A program made the translations under genes and the position numbers. Shown here in pieces: positions 22,215 through 31,159 of a DNA stretch of 64,000 nt (position 1 is its first letter; every line of letters begins with the position of its first letter). Source of the stretch: an uncultured Lachnospiraceae bacterium (GTDB lineage: Bacteria; Bacillota; Clostridia; Lachnospirales; Lachnospiraceae). The notes under the pieces are model-generated. The model saw only the letters and a list, made by a program, of their open reading frames with translations. It did not search any database and was not told the DNA's origin. The stretch covers positions 1 through 64,000 of the forward strand of contig CATOPL010000016.1 in the NCBI GenBank assembly GCA_951802115.1, given 5' to 3'.

Positions 22215-23876
22215 GTGATTAAGACAATTAATGCTCAGATTGTTGCAAAGATGTTTCTGGGCGGTGCCAAAAATCTTGAGTCCAAAAAAGAGTGGATTAA
22301 CGAATTGAATGTATTTCCGGTGCCGGATGGAGATACGGGTACCAATATGACACTGACGATTACGGCTGCAGCGGGTGAAGTCGGTAATCTGGAAAAGATG
22401 AATATGGAAACACTGGCAAAATGTATTTCCTCAGGTTCTCTTCGCGGTGCGCGGGGGAATTCCGGTGTGATTCTGTCGCAGCTTTTAAGAGGCTTTACAA
22501 AAGGGATCAAGGATCAGGAAGAGCTGGATGTAATTGATCTTGCAAATGCCATGCAAAAGGCGGTGGAAACCGCATATAAGGCGGTTATGAAGCCTAAAGA
22601 GGGTACGATTCTGACCGTTGCAAAAGGAGCTGCGCTGAAAGCGGCGGAGCTTGCCCAGACAGTAGAAGATATTGAAGAATTCTGCCGACTGGTTATTGAG
22701 GAGGCAGAAGAAGTTCTGTCAAGGACGCCGGACATGCTGCCGGTTCTGAAAGAAGCCGGCGTAGTGGATTCAGGCGGACAGGGACTGGTCGAAGTGCTGA
22801 AAGGATGTTATGACGCGCTCACAGGAAAAGAAGTGGACTATTCTTTTGAAACGCCGAAAACAGAGCATGCGGTCCGGATCAGTGAGCAGACGGAAGCGGA
22901 TATTCGTTTTGGGTACTGTACAGAATTTATCATTATGCTGGAAAAGACGTTTGATGAGAAGACAGAGCTGGAATTTAAAGCATTTCTGGAGTCTATCGGA
23001 GATTCTATCGTAGTGGTGTCGGATGACGATATCGTCAAAGTGCACGTACATACGAACGATCCCGGACTTGCCATCCAGAGAGCGCTTACGTATGGAGCAC
23101 TGTCGCGTATGAAAATTGACAATATGCGTCTGGAGCATGAGGAAAAGCTGATCAAAGATGCTTCGCGTATTGCTGCGGAACAAAAGCAGGAAGAAGTAAA
23201 AAAAGAAGCACCCCGTAAAGAAATGGGCTTTATCTCGGTATCCATCGGGGAAGGAGTCGGAGAGATCTTTAAAGGACTGGGCGTTGATTATCTGATTGAA
23301 GGCGGACAGACGATGAATCCCAGCACAGAGGATATGCTGGAGGCCATTAATCAGGTAAATGCAGATCACATTTTCATTCTTCCCAACAATAAGAACATTA
23401 TTCTGGCAGCGAACCAGGCCAGTTTTCTGACATCCGACAAGAAGGTGATTGTAATTCCGACCAAGACGATTCCTCAGGGGATTACGGCTATGGTCAATTA
23501 TATTCCGGAGGAGACGCCAGAGGAGAATGAGACTCGGATGCAGGCAGAGATTGAGAATGTGAAAACCGGACAGGTAACTTACGCGGTCCGGGACACAAAG
23601 ATCGATGATAAGGAGATTCATCTGGGAGATATCATGGGTATCGGAGATCACGGGATTCTGGCTGTGGGAAAAGGAATTCAGAAGACGACGCTTGCCATGA
23701 TGGAGCAGCTTGTTGATGCGGATTCAGAGATCATTGGGATTTACTATGGCGAAGAAGTGTCCGAAAAAGATGCGCAGGTACTTGGTGAAAAGATTGCAGA
23801 AAAGTATCCGAATGCAGAAGTGGAAGTCCATTATGGAGGACAGCCGATCTATTATTATGTGGTATCAGTTGAATAG
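22215..23876 (+). CDS. fakA: DAK2 domain protein, fatty acid kinase subunit FakA (YloV)
   Basis: A 553-residue protein in three parts: an N-terminal DhaL/DAK2 ATP-binding domain with NVFPVPDGDTGTNM and SLRGARGNSGVILSQ, a middle domain with the FCTEF-type segment RFGYCTEFIIML, and a C-terminal DegV-like half. FakA phosphorylates fatty acids held by a FakB (DegV) protein for entry into phospholipid synthesis; no fakB is in the window. The start is GTG at 22215 behind GGGAGG. It forms an operon with Asp23 and is followed by a terminator. Confidence 0.92.
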   Translation: MIKTINAQIVAKMFLGGAKNLESKKEWINELNVFPVPDGDTGTNMTLTITAAAGEVGNLEKMNMETLAKCISSGSLRGARGNSGVILSQLLRGFTKGIKDQEELDVIDLANAMQKAVETAYKAVMKPKEGTILTVAKGAALKAAELAQTVEDIEEFCRLVIEEAEEVLSRTPDMLPVLKEAGVVDSGGQGLVEVLKGCYDALTGKEVDYSFETPKTEHAVRISEQTEADIRFGYCTEFIIMLEKTFDEKTELEFKAFLESIGDSIVVVSDDDIVKVHVHTNDPGLAIQRALTYGALSRMKIDNMRLEHEEKLIKDASRIAAEQKQEEVKKEAPRKEMGFISVSIGEGVGEIFKGLGVDYLIEGGQTMNPSTEDMLEAINQVNADHIFILPNNKNIILAANQASFLTSDKKVIVIPTKTIPQGITAMVNYIPEETPEENETRMQAEIENVKTGQVTYAVRDTKIDDKEIHLGDIMGIGDHGILAVGKGIQKTTLAMMEQLVDADSEIIGIYYGEEVSEKDAQVLGEKIAEKYPNAEVEVHYGGQPIYYYVVSVE

Positions 23877-23888
23877 GTGAAGCAGTGA

Positions 23889-23929
23889 ACAGACAGGACT
23901 GCCGTAACATGTAATTCTGTCTGTGTTTT
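23889..23929 (+). terminator. intrinsic terminator after fakA
   Basis: ACAGACAG (23889-23896) pairs with CTGTCTGT (23917-23924), then GTTTT. Confidence 0.65.
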
Positions 23930-24095
23930 CAGCGCATTGGGGCGGGCCGAGGTCTTGAACCGGCTGACCGTTATAGTTTATACAAGCGCTGAGTACACAG
24001 ATGGGATACATATTGCGGCAGTTTTGTCCTTTGGGTGTGCAGTTTTGCTGCGAAAGCTCTGACCGTATTTGCTGCTGGTGTATGGAGGAAAGGAT

Positions 24096-26153
24096 ATGAA
24101 ACTTCGGGATTCAATTACAAAAATAAAAGGAATCGGGGAGAAAACAGCAGTTCTTTTTGCAAAAGCAGGCATCCATACCATAGAGGATCTGGTACAGTAT
24201 TATCCACGTGCATATGAAACATATGGAGAACCGGTGGAGCTGTCAGAGGCTGAGGACGGGAAAAAATGTGCAGTTTTTGGATATATTCTGTCTGTGTCGT
24301 CAGTGAAAAAGTATACAAAATATCAGGTTTTTACGGCTCAGATCAAAGCAGGCGGAGAAGTTATGCAGGGGACCTGGTTTAATATGCCGTTTTTGCGGAA
24401 TTATTTTCAGCGGGGCGGACAGTATATATTCAGAGGAGTACTCTGCCGGCGGGGAAATCAGTACCGGATGGAACAGCCGGAAACTTATTCGCTGGGAGAT
24501 TATGAAAAACTGCTTCATGTGATGCAGCCGAAGTATTCGCTGACGGCAGGGCTGACGGGCAAAATGGTGACGAAGGCGGTCCGGCAGGTACTGGATGACG
24601 GAGAAATCAATATGGAAGAACATCTTCCCGAAGAAATAAGAAAATGCTATGGACTTCTGCCAAAATGGCAGGCGGTTCGGCAGGTACATTTTCCCGCTTG
24701 CGAGGATGAAATGAGAAGAGCAAGAGACCGTCTGGTGTTTGACGAATTTTTGTTTTTCATTCTGGGAATCCGAAGGATGAAAGAAAGTTGGGCCAGGCTT
24801 TCAAATGAAGCGCGGATGCTGGAAGTTCCGGAGACGGAGAGACTGATCGGAATGCTTCCTTATGACTTGACAGGAGCGCAGAAAAAGGTTTGGAAGGAAA
24901 TCAGTGCAGACATGACAGGCAGTCATATTATGAGTCGCCTGGTACAAGGAGACGTTGGATCCGGAAAGACGGTACTGGCAGTGCTGGCGCTTGTCATGGC
25001 AGGCTGTAATGGTTATCAGGGAGCGCTGATGGTGCCCACGGAGGTGCTGGCAAAACAGCATTTTCAGTCCATTCAGGAACTGTTAATCAAGTATGAGATT
25101 CCGTTAAAGCCGGTTCTTCTGACCGGCTCCATGACTGCAAAAGAGAAAAGGATGGCTGGTGAAAAGATTGCATGCGGAACAGTACAGATTGTGATCGGGA
25201 CGCATGCGCTGATCCAGGAGAACGTGAACTATCACCGCCTTGGTCTGGTAGTGACAGATGAACAGCACAGATTTGGTGTGCGCCAGAGGGAGATGCTGGC
25301 GGGTAAGGGACAGCATCCGCATGTACTGGTTATGAGCGCCACACCGATTCCGCGGACACTGGCGATTATTGTTTATGGCGATCTGGATATTTCGGTGGTG
25401 GATGAGCTTCCGGCACGTCGTCTGCCGATCAAAAATTGTGTGGTAGACGAGTCTTATCGTTCCAGCGCTTACCGGTTTATGGAAAAAGAAACGGCCATGG
25501 GATATCAGGTATATATCATCTGTCCTATGGTAGAAGAAAGCGATGAGATGGAGCTGGAAAATGTCACTGATTACACAAAAAAACTAAAGGATCTGCTGCC
25601 GGAGCTCCGGATTGCGTGCCTGCATGGAAAGATGAAGGCAAAAGAAAAAAATCAGATTATGGAACAGTTCGCAGAAGGACAGATTCAGATTCTGGTATCT
25701 ACAACCGTCATTGAAGTGGGCATCAATGTGCCCAACGCAACTGTCATGATGGTGGAAAATGCAGAGCGGTTTGGCCTGGCACAGTTGCACCAGCTTCGGG
25801 GCCGTGTGGGGAGGGGAACTGCGCAGTCTTACTGCATTTTTATGAGCGGCAGCAAAGGAAAGGAGACCAAGAAGAGGCTGGAGGTACTGAACCAGTCCAA
25901 CGATGGTTTTTATATAGCAGGCGAGGACTTGAAACTGCGGGGGCCGGGAGATCTGTTCGGGATACGGCAGAGCGGGATTCTGGAATTTAAACTGGGAGAT
26001 GTGTTTCAGGATGCAAAAGTACTGAAGGCGGCAGGTGAGGCGGCGGGCAGGATTCTGGACAAAGATCCGCAGCTGGAATTATCGGAACACCGGCTGCTGG
26101 CAGAAAGACTGGAGAGCTGCCTGAAAAAAGGCGGCGAGGGGATAAGTCTGTAA
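24096..26153 (+). CDS. recG: ATP-dependent DNA helicase RecG
   Basis: A 685-residue superfamily 2 helicase of normal RecG length. The N-terminal wedge/OB domain holds IKGIGEKTAVLFAKAGI, then helicase domain 1 with Walker A GDVGSGKT (285-292), DEQH (388-391) and MSATPIPRT, and domain 2 with STTVIEVGINVPNA and QLRGRVGRG. RecG remodels stalled replication forks and junctions. ATG 24096 has GGAGGAAAGG before it; ATG at 24069 would add nine residues. The 219-base gap after fakA holds the terminator and no other gene. Complementary to RuvAB, encoded 18 kb upstream. Confidence 0.97.
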   Translation: MKLRDSITKIKGIGEKTAVLFAKAGIHTIEDLVQYYPRAYETYGEPVELSEAEDGKKCAVFGYILSVSSVKKYTKYQVFTAQIKAGGEVMQGTWFNMPFLRNYFQRGGQYIFRGVLCRRGNQYRMEQPETYSLGDYEKLLHVMQPKYSLTAGLTGKMVTKAVRQVLDDGEINMEEHLPEEIRKCYGLLPKWQAVRQVHFPACEDEMRRARDRLVFDEFLFFILGIRRMKESWARLSNEARMLEVPETERLIGMLPYDLTGAQKKVWKEISADMTGSHIMSRLVQGDVGSGKTVLAVLALVMAGCNGYQGALMVPTEVLAKQHFQSIQELLIKYEIPLKPVLLTGSMTAKEKRMAGEKIACGTVQIVIGTHALIQENVNYHRLGLVVTDEQHRFGVRQREMLAGKGQHPHVLVMSATPIPRTLAIIVYGDLDISVVDELPARRLPIKNCVVDESYRSSAYRFMEKETAMGYQVYIICPMVEESDEMELENVTDYTKKLKDLLPELRIACLHGKMKAKEKNQIMEQFAEGQIQILVSTTVIEVGINVPNATVMMVENAERFGLAQLHQLRGRVGRGTAQSYCIFMSGSKGKETKKRLEVLNQSNDGFYIAGEDLKLRGPGDLFGIRQSGILEFKLGDVFQDAKVLKAAGEAAGRILDKDPQLELSEHRLLAERLESCLKKGGEGISL

Positions 26154-26218
26154 AAAACAGGTAGAAAAAAGAAGAATTATGCGTTATACTGAAAAAATAA
26201 CAGAGAGGAGAGTGCAAA

Positions 26219-26860
26219 ATGAAAAAACGTATGTGGAGACATGGTTCGCTGCTTGTTCTGCTGCTGACGGTACTGACAGTGACCGGATGCTCGGGCGGCA
26301 GTAAAACAGAACCGGAGCCGGAAGTAGAGGAACCGGTGTACACGGTTTCTATTGGGGATACCCAGATTCGTGTTGGGGAGACAAAGGTTCAGGCGCTGCT
26401 GGATGCAGGGATGAATGTTACCTGGTCGGAAATGACATCAGATAACCAGATTCAGGAGTATACGGTCGATCCCGAGATGGAGCTGGAAGCGAATTCCTAT
26501 TACACCGGCGGTTCCGTCTGGATTACAGAATCTACATTTGCCCATGTTTCGTTTGCAACAGAGGACGAGTCTGTAAAATTAGGAGACGCTGTGATTGCGA
26601 GGATGGAATTTAACCTTTCTTTCAGAGAGGAAGATAAAGAGGCGCAGGCGGAGATTGCTTTTGACGGAGTCCCTGTTACAGAGATGACGCGGGAAAAAGC
26701 CGGCGAACTCTATCCGGACTTTACCGGTGACGAAGTGATGTGGTTCAGTACAGGGCTGAAAAATTACGATTATGGCCTGTATTTTGATTCTTCCAGCGGA
26801 GGACTTATGAAATTTTCAGCCGAATACAGGTACGACGTAGACTGGAGCGGCGGTAACTGA
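26219..26860 (+). CDS. lipoprotein of unknown function (paralogue at 56090-56728)
   Basis: A 213-residue lipoprotein: basic start, hydrophobic core LLVLLLTVLTVTGC with the lipid-bound Cys at about 22, an acidic linker, and a beta-rich body (YTVSIGDTQIRVGETKVQALLDAG). The body resembles the minus-strand protein encoded at 56090-56728: shared stretches are WITESTFAHVSF / WITDSVFARISV, LGDAVIARM / MGDATISRL and FDGVPVTEMTREKAGELYPDF / IDGVSITELSRTRAAQMFPDF (aligned in parts). GAGAGGAGAG precedes the ATG. No named family recognised. A role at the outer face of the membrane is all that can be said. Confidence 0.75.
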   Translation: MKKRMWRHGSLLVLLLTVLTVTGCSGGSKTEPEPEVEEPVYTVSIGDTQIRVGETKVQALLDAGMNVTWSEMTSDNQIQEYTVDPEMELEANSYYTGGSVWITESTFAHVSFATEDESVKLGDAVIARMEFNLSFREEDKEAQAEIAFDGVPVTEMTREKAGELYPDFTGDEVMWFSTGLKNYDYGLYFDSSSGGLMKFSAEYRYDVDWSGGN

Positions 26861-27009
26861 GACGTTTAAAAAAGATTAAAAAATCTGTCAGAAAATGAAG
26901 GAATTGTCAGTGTATTTGCCTGCGGAGTACATATACTATAGTCGTAACAAACAACAACAAATTGCGAAGCACCAAAGATAATCTGTTTCGCAGTAAGGAG
27001 GAGTTTATT

Positions 27010-27213
27010 ATGTCTAATTCTACAAACAGAGCAGCAGTACCAGAAGCGAAGGGAGCACTTGACCGTTTTAAATATGAGGTGGCAAGCGAGATCGGCGTAC
27101 CGTTGACAGACGGATATAACGGCGACCTGACTTCCAAACAGAACGGTTCTGTAGGCGGATATATGGTGAAGAAGATGATCGAGGCGCAGGAGCGCCAGAT
27201 GGCAGGTAAATAA
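27010..27213 (+). CDS. small acid-soluble spore protein, alpha/beta type
   Basis: A 67-residue protein with both conserved SASP blocks: the first, ALDRFKYEVASEIGVPL, contains the germination-protease cleavage site at SE-IG, and the second, NGDLTSKQNGSVGGYMVKKM, is the DNA-binding block. These proteins coat and protect spore DNA and are degraded at germination. The ATG at 27010 follows AAGGAGGAG. Upstream at about 26930-26940 is CATATACTATAG, which may be the -10 of a forespore (sigma-G type) promoter, but no clear -35 partner is seen. A strong terminator follows. Confidence 0.95.
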   Translation: MSNSTNRAAVPEAKGALDRFKYEVASEIGVPLTDGYNGDLTSKQNGSVGGYMVKKMIEAQERQMAGK

Positions 27214-27223
27214 GAACGAGGAG

Positions 27224-27258
27224 ACAGGGATGCTGAAGTAAACGGCATCCCTGTTTTT
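27224..27258 (+). terminator. intrinsic terminator after the SASP gene
   Basis: ACAGGGATGC (27224-27233) pairs with GCATCCCTGT (27245-27254), then TTTT. Confidence 0.88.
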
Positions 27259-27339
27259 CTGTCCTGAAGTGTGTCTGAGCATGGTATACATGCAAACGAT
27301 CACCTTATTTGGAAAACAATTTTAAATGCCGGAAGATAT

Positions 27340-27368
27340 TTGACTTGTCAGGATGATGGCAGTACAAT
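27340..27368 (+). promoter_or_regulatory. promoter of the MoxR-DUF5682-VWA-SWIM-DUF4132 cluster
   Basis: TTGACT (27340-27345), 17 bases, TACAAT (27363-27368), 41 bases before the first start codon. No obvious operator dyad lies around it. Confidence 0.65.
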
Positions 27369-27408
27369 AGATACAGGTTAAATCAGGGACAAGGAGAGGA
27401 ATCTGCAT

Positions 27409-28524
27409 ATGGAACGAAAAGCACAGATCAAGCCGCCGGTAGAGGTACGGTATGAGAAAGAGCTTGCGGCTCTTGCGGCTCTGGATCAGGGAAAAAAACC
27501 ATTAAACTGGAAACTGTCGCCCAGAGCAGTGAGGACATTTATTCTGGGAAATCATGAGCCTTTGATCTGGAACGGAGAAAAGATAGTTGTCCGCAAAAAA
27601 TATCTGGGAAACGATGCGCTGGTAGAGCGCTGTATTATCACGCTTGCCGGCAACCGAGGGCTGATGCTGGTAGGAGAGCCGGGAACGGCCAAAACCATGC
27701 TGTCGGAGCTTTTATCAGCCGCTGTCAGCGGCAGCAGTACCAATACAATTCAGGGTACGGCGGGAACGACGGAAGACATGATAAAGTACAGCTGGAATTA
27801 TGCGCTTTTGCTGGCAAAAGGGCCGGTAAGAGAGGCGTTGGTGCCTTCTCCTCTTTATGTAGGGATGGAACAGGGGATTCTGACCCGTTTTGAAGAGATT
27901 ACCCGTACACCGGCAGAGATTCAGGACAGTCTGATCAGCGTACTCAGTGATAAAGTACTGAATGTCCCGGAACTTGGTGAGGAAGGGCTGCTTTTTGCCA
28001 GGGCAGGTTTTAATGTAATTGGCACTGCAAACACAAGAGACAAGGGTGTTAATGAGATGAGCAGCGCCCTGAAACGCCGCTTTAATTTTGAGACTGTAAT
28101 GCCGGTACGGGATGTGGCACTGGAAAAGCAGATCATCATCAACGAAGTGCAGGAGCTGGCGGAAGCAAGCAGGATTGATATGCCTGTAGATGAGGATGTG
28201 GCAGAACTTCTTGCGTCGACTTATCATGAGCTGCGGGAAGGAATTTCGTCTATGGGTCATCGGATTGACCGTCCGGCATCGGTCATGAGCACGGCGGAGG
28301 CAGTATCGGTCTATTACCAGACGATGATGACGGCTTATTATTATGGAGATTCCCGAATGGATCTGGGCTGTCTGGTACAGAATCTGGTAGGTGCTGTACA
28401 GAAAGAAAACAGAGACGATCTGGAAAAGCTCCGCAGTTATTTCCAGACGGTGGTACGGGATAAGGGAGGCAAAGAGGGGCAGCTATGGGACAGTTATTAC
28501 GAGGCGAGGAAGTACCTCAGATAA
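27409..28524 (+). CDS. MoxR-type AAA+ ATPase, YehL-like
   Basis: A 371-residue AAA+ protein. Walker A is GEPGTAKT (89-96). The Walker B region reads ILTRFEEITR (about 157-166), with FEE where most AAA+ proteins have DE. Sensor 1 is IGTANTRD and an SALKRRFNF segment carries the arginine region. The set and order of the following genes match the E. coli yehL-yehM-yehP-yehQ group, in which YehL is the ATPase. MoxR ATPases act as chaperones that remodel a partner, usually the VWA protein. AGGAGAGGAA precedes the ATG. It overlaps the next gene by 40 bases. Biological target is unknown. Confidence 0.88.
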   Translation: MERKAQIKPPVEVRYEKELAALAALDQGKKPLNWKLSPRAVRTFILGNHEPLIWNGEKIVVRKKYLGNDALVERCIITLAGNRGLMLVGEPGTAKTMLSELLSAAVSGSSTNTIQGTAGTTEDMIKYSWNYALLLAKGPVREALVPSPLYVGMEQGILTRFEEITRTPAEIQDSLISVLSDKVLNVPELGEEGLLFARAGFNVIGTANTRDKGVNEMSSALKRRFNFETVMPVRDVALEKQIIINEVQELAEASRIDMPVDEDVAELLASTYHELREGISSMGHRIDRPASVMSTAEAVSVYYQTMMTAYYYGDSRMDLGCLVQNLVGAVQKENRDDLEKLRSYFQTVVRDKGGKEGQLWDSYYEARKYLR

Positions 28525-30974
28525 CGATGGAAGAAAATACAGACGGGATAATGGTTCAGAATTTTTTTGATCTTAAAGAACCGGTTCTGTATTTTCCGAT
28601 TCGGCATCACAGCCCTGCGTGTGCCTGGCATTTGAAAAAAACAGTTGAAGCTTATAATCCGGACTGTATTCTGATTGAAGGCCCGTGCAATGCGCAGGAA
28701 CAGATTCCCATACTTGCTCACAAGGATACAAAAGCGCCGATCGCTCTTTATTATTTCTATAAGGATAAAAAAGGGTTGTTAAGCGGGGAAAAAGAAAGCT
28801 ACAAATGTTATTATCCGTTTCTGGACTGTTCTCCGGAACTGGTCGCCTTACGTGCGGCAGCGGAGCGTGGGATTGCTGCACAATTTATTGATCTGCCTTA
28901 CGGAGAGATTTTGATCGGTACAGAAGAAAAGAAGGGTATTCGGACAGAACGTGAAAAACAGACTTATAACGATGATTATCTGCTGAGCCAAAGCCGTTAT
29001 TTTGAACGTCTCTGCCAGAAGACGGGACTTCGGAGTTTTGATGAGCTGTGGGAAAAATATTTTGAAATCGGAGGGCTTTTTCAGACTACAGAGGAATTTG
29101 TGCGCCAGATGAATATCTATTGTTATCTTTCCAGAATTCATACGCCGGAAGAAGAGCTGGAAGCTGACGGATGCCTTCTGCGGGAACGGTATATGGCAGA
29201 GCAGATTGCAAAAGCTTCTGAAAGCGGTAAAAAGCTTCTGGTGGTAACAGGAGGATTTCATACATATGGGATCAGAGAACTGTTGAAAGGCAGTCTCTGC
29301 CCGGAGACGGCCCCAAAAAAAGCGGGTGAGAAGTCATGCGGAGAAGACGCTGTCCGGTATGTGGCAGATCCGGCAGTGCTTCATGGCCTGTCGGACCAGG
29401 AGCAGGGAGTTTATCCGCTGGCTTATTCCATGGAAGCGACGGACGCGCTGAACGGATATGCGAGCGGTATGCAGTCACCGGGATTTTATCAGCAGGTGTG
29501 GGAACGGCTGGTCAAAGGGGAGTCGGCAGCCGGGGCTTATGAAGATGCGGTTTTGCATCAGCTTGTGAGTGCAGGACGCAGAGCGAGACAGAAAAAAGAA
29601 AGTCTTTCTTCCTATGATGTGATCTGTGCTTTTTCTATGGCGAAAGGTCTGGCAGCACTGCGCGGTAAAAAAGAACCGGGCCTGTATGAGCTTCGGGATG
29701 CTGCCCTGTCTTCTTTTGTAAAAGGAGAATACAGTCCTTCTACAGACCTGTCACTTCGGATTCTTGAGAACCTGAACACGGGAAAGCAGGTGGGAAAGCT
29801 GTGTGAAGACGCTCTGCGTCCGCCGCTGCTTGTGGACTTTGAAGAACAGTGCAGAGTGTTCAGGCTGAAAATACAGGCGGCAGGGCAGCAGGAAGTCATA
29901 CTGGAACTTTTTACCAAGAAAAAACATCTTGCCATAAGTCGTTTTCTGTATCAGATGGATTTTCTGGGCACAGGTTTTGCAAAACGGACCAAAGGGGCTG
30001 ATCTGCTGAAACGGAAAGACCGGAATCGCATCCGGGAGACCTGGAGCTATCGTTTTACAGGTCAGGTGCTTTCAGCCCTGGTGGATGTATCCATGCTGGG
30101 CGGTACGGTGGCGGAAGCGTCACGCACTCGTCTGCTGCGGGAGTTTGCCAGAAGCGAAAGCAGTCAGGAGGCGGCAGGGCTTCTGACCAGAGGTTTTCTG
30201 ATGGGATTTCTGGAAGAGCAGGCGGGGATGGGCGCACATATCCGGGAAGTTCTGGCTGCAGACGGAGATTTTTTTTCTTTGGCGGAAGGGTTTTCTCATC
30301 TGCGGATGTTATATGAACTGCAGGAGCTGTATGAAGTGGAGGATGAAACAGAGCTAGAAGAACTGATCGGTATCTGTTTTCAGAAAATTGTGCAGCTTTT
30401 GCCGTCCATGTCACAGGTGAAGGACGAACAGCAGCAGTCATGTATGGAAAGCTGTCTGTCGCTCTATCAGATTACCGGCAGAAGTGGTTTTTCTCATTTT
30501 CGTCAGGTTTTGCTGGAAGCTTTTGAACGCCTTCTCGAACAGCCAAAAATACAGCCGGGACTGGAAGGAAGCGTGCTGGGGTTGCTTTATGGATATGACA
30601 GCAGTTATGATGAACGAATCCAGAAGACAGCGTCCGGATATCTTCAGGGGACGGATGAGATGAGAATGAAAAGTGCGCTGTTCTTACGGGGACTGTTTTT
30701 TACTGCAAGAGATTTTGTATTTGTACATGAGAATTTTCTTGGTATGATTGACGGCCTGCTGGCAAAACTGCAGACAGAAGCGTTTATGAAGCTGCTTCCG
30801 GAACTCCGTCAGGCTTTCGGATATTTTACTCCGCTTGAAACGGATCGTATTGCGGAGAAAGCAGCGGCTATCCACGGTGTGAAAAGGCAGGAGCTTTTAA
30901 GAGGAAGGATGGTATCGCCAGAGGAATATGAGTATGGAGAAATGCTGGACGCGTATGCGGTGAGGAGCCTTTAA
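28485..30974 (+). CDS. DUF5682 family protein, YehM-like
   Basis: An 829-residue protein. The N-terminal part has the DUF5682 hallmark YFPIRHHSPACAWHLK, then CILIEGPCNAQ, and around residue 255 VVTGGFHTYGI. The spaced His, Glu and GGFH motifs recall the TIKI/TraB/EreA/ChaN group of metal-dependent hydrolases, but this is inference. The C-terminal two thirds is helical, without membrane segments, and likely a scaffold. ATG 28485 has GAGGGG 5 bases before it and overlaps the ATPase gene by 40 bases; ATG 28527 just after that gene's stop is the alternative, but its ribosome site is poor. Coupled translation suggests a complex with the ATPase. Confidence 0.85.
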   Translation: MGQLLRGEEVPQITMEENTDGIMVQNFFDLKEPVLYFPIRHHSPACAWHLKKTVEAYNPDCILIEGPCNAQEQIPILAHKDTKAPIALYYFYKDKKGLLSGEKESYKCYYPFLDCSPELVALRAAAERGIAAQFIDLPYGEILIGTEEKKGIRTEREKQTYNDDYLLSQSRYFERLCQKTGLRSFDELWEKYFEIGGLFQTTEEFVRQMNIYCYLSRIHTPEEELEADGCLLRERYMAEQIAKASESGKKLLVVTGGFHTYGIRELLKGSLCPETAPKKAGEKSCGEDAVRYVADPAVLHGLSDQEQGVYPLAYSMEATDALNGYASGMQSPGFYQQVWERLVKGESAAGAYEDAVLHQLVSAGRRARQKKESLSSYDVICAFSMAKGLAALRGKKEPGLYELRDAALSSFVKGEYSPSTDLSLRILENLNTGKQVGKLCEDALRPPLLVDFEEQCRVFRLKIQAAGQQEVILELFTKKKHLAISRFLYQMDFLGTGFAKRTKGADLLKRKDRNRIRETWSYRFTGQVLSALVDVSMLGGTVAEASRTRLLREFARSESSQEAAGLLTRGFLMGFLEEQAGMGAHIREVLAADGDFFSLAEGFSHLRMLYELQELYEVEDETELEELIGICFQKIVQLLPSMSQVKDEQQQSCMESCLSLYQITGRSGFSHFRQVLLEAFERLLEQPKIQPGLEGSVLGLLYGYDSSYDERIQKTASGYLQGTDEMRMKSALFLRGLFFTARDFVFVHENFLGMIDGLLAKLQTEAFMKLLPELRQAFGYFTPLETDRIAEKAAAIHGVKRQELLRGRMVSPEEYEYGEMLDAYAVRSL

Positions 30975-31060
30975 AATACGTGTAAGCTGGAGGAAATCCA
31001 TGACTGTGGCGGAACGAAGAAAATGAATTTTCAGACACGATCCGGATCAGTCTGCGATGA

Positions 31061-31089
31061 TTGACAGCATATGACATGCGTGCTATTCT
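31061..31089 (+). promoter_or_regulatory. candidate internal promoter before the VWA gene
   Basis: TTGACA (31061-31066), 17 bases, TATTCT (31084-31089), in the 185-base gap after the DUF5682 gene. The gap also holds an eight-codon frame with a GGAGG site (31000-31026). It would allow the VWA, SWIM and DUF4132 genes to be expressed apart from the first two. Confidence 0.45.
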
Positions 31090-31159
31090 GACATTTAAGA
31101 ATAGCTACTGGCAGGTCAGACAAGGATAAAAGAGTGGTTTAGGGAAGGGGAATTCGGAT

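Noticed and set aside
31000-31026. Eight-codon leader peptide before the VWA gene
   Set aside because: GGAGG stands before ATG 31000 and the frame ends after eight codons, but the codons show no bias for one amino acid and no attenuator follows, so it cannot be supported.
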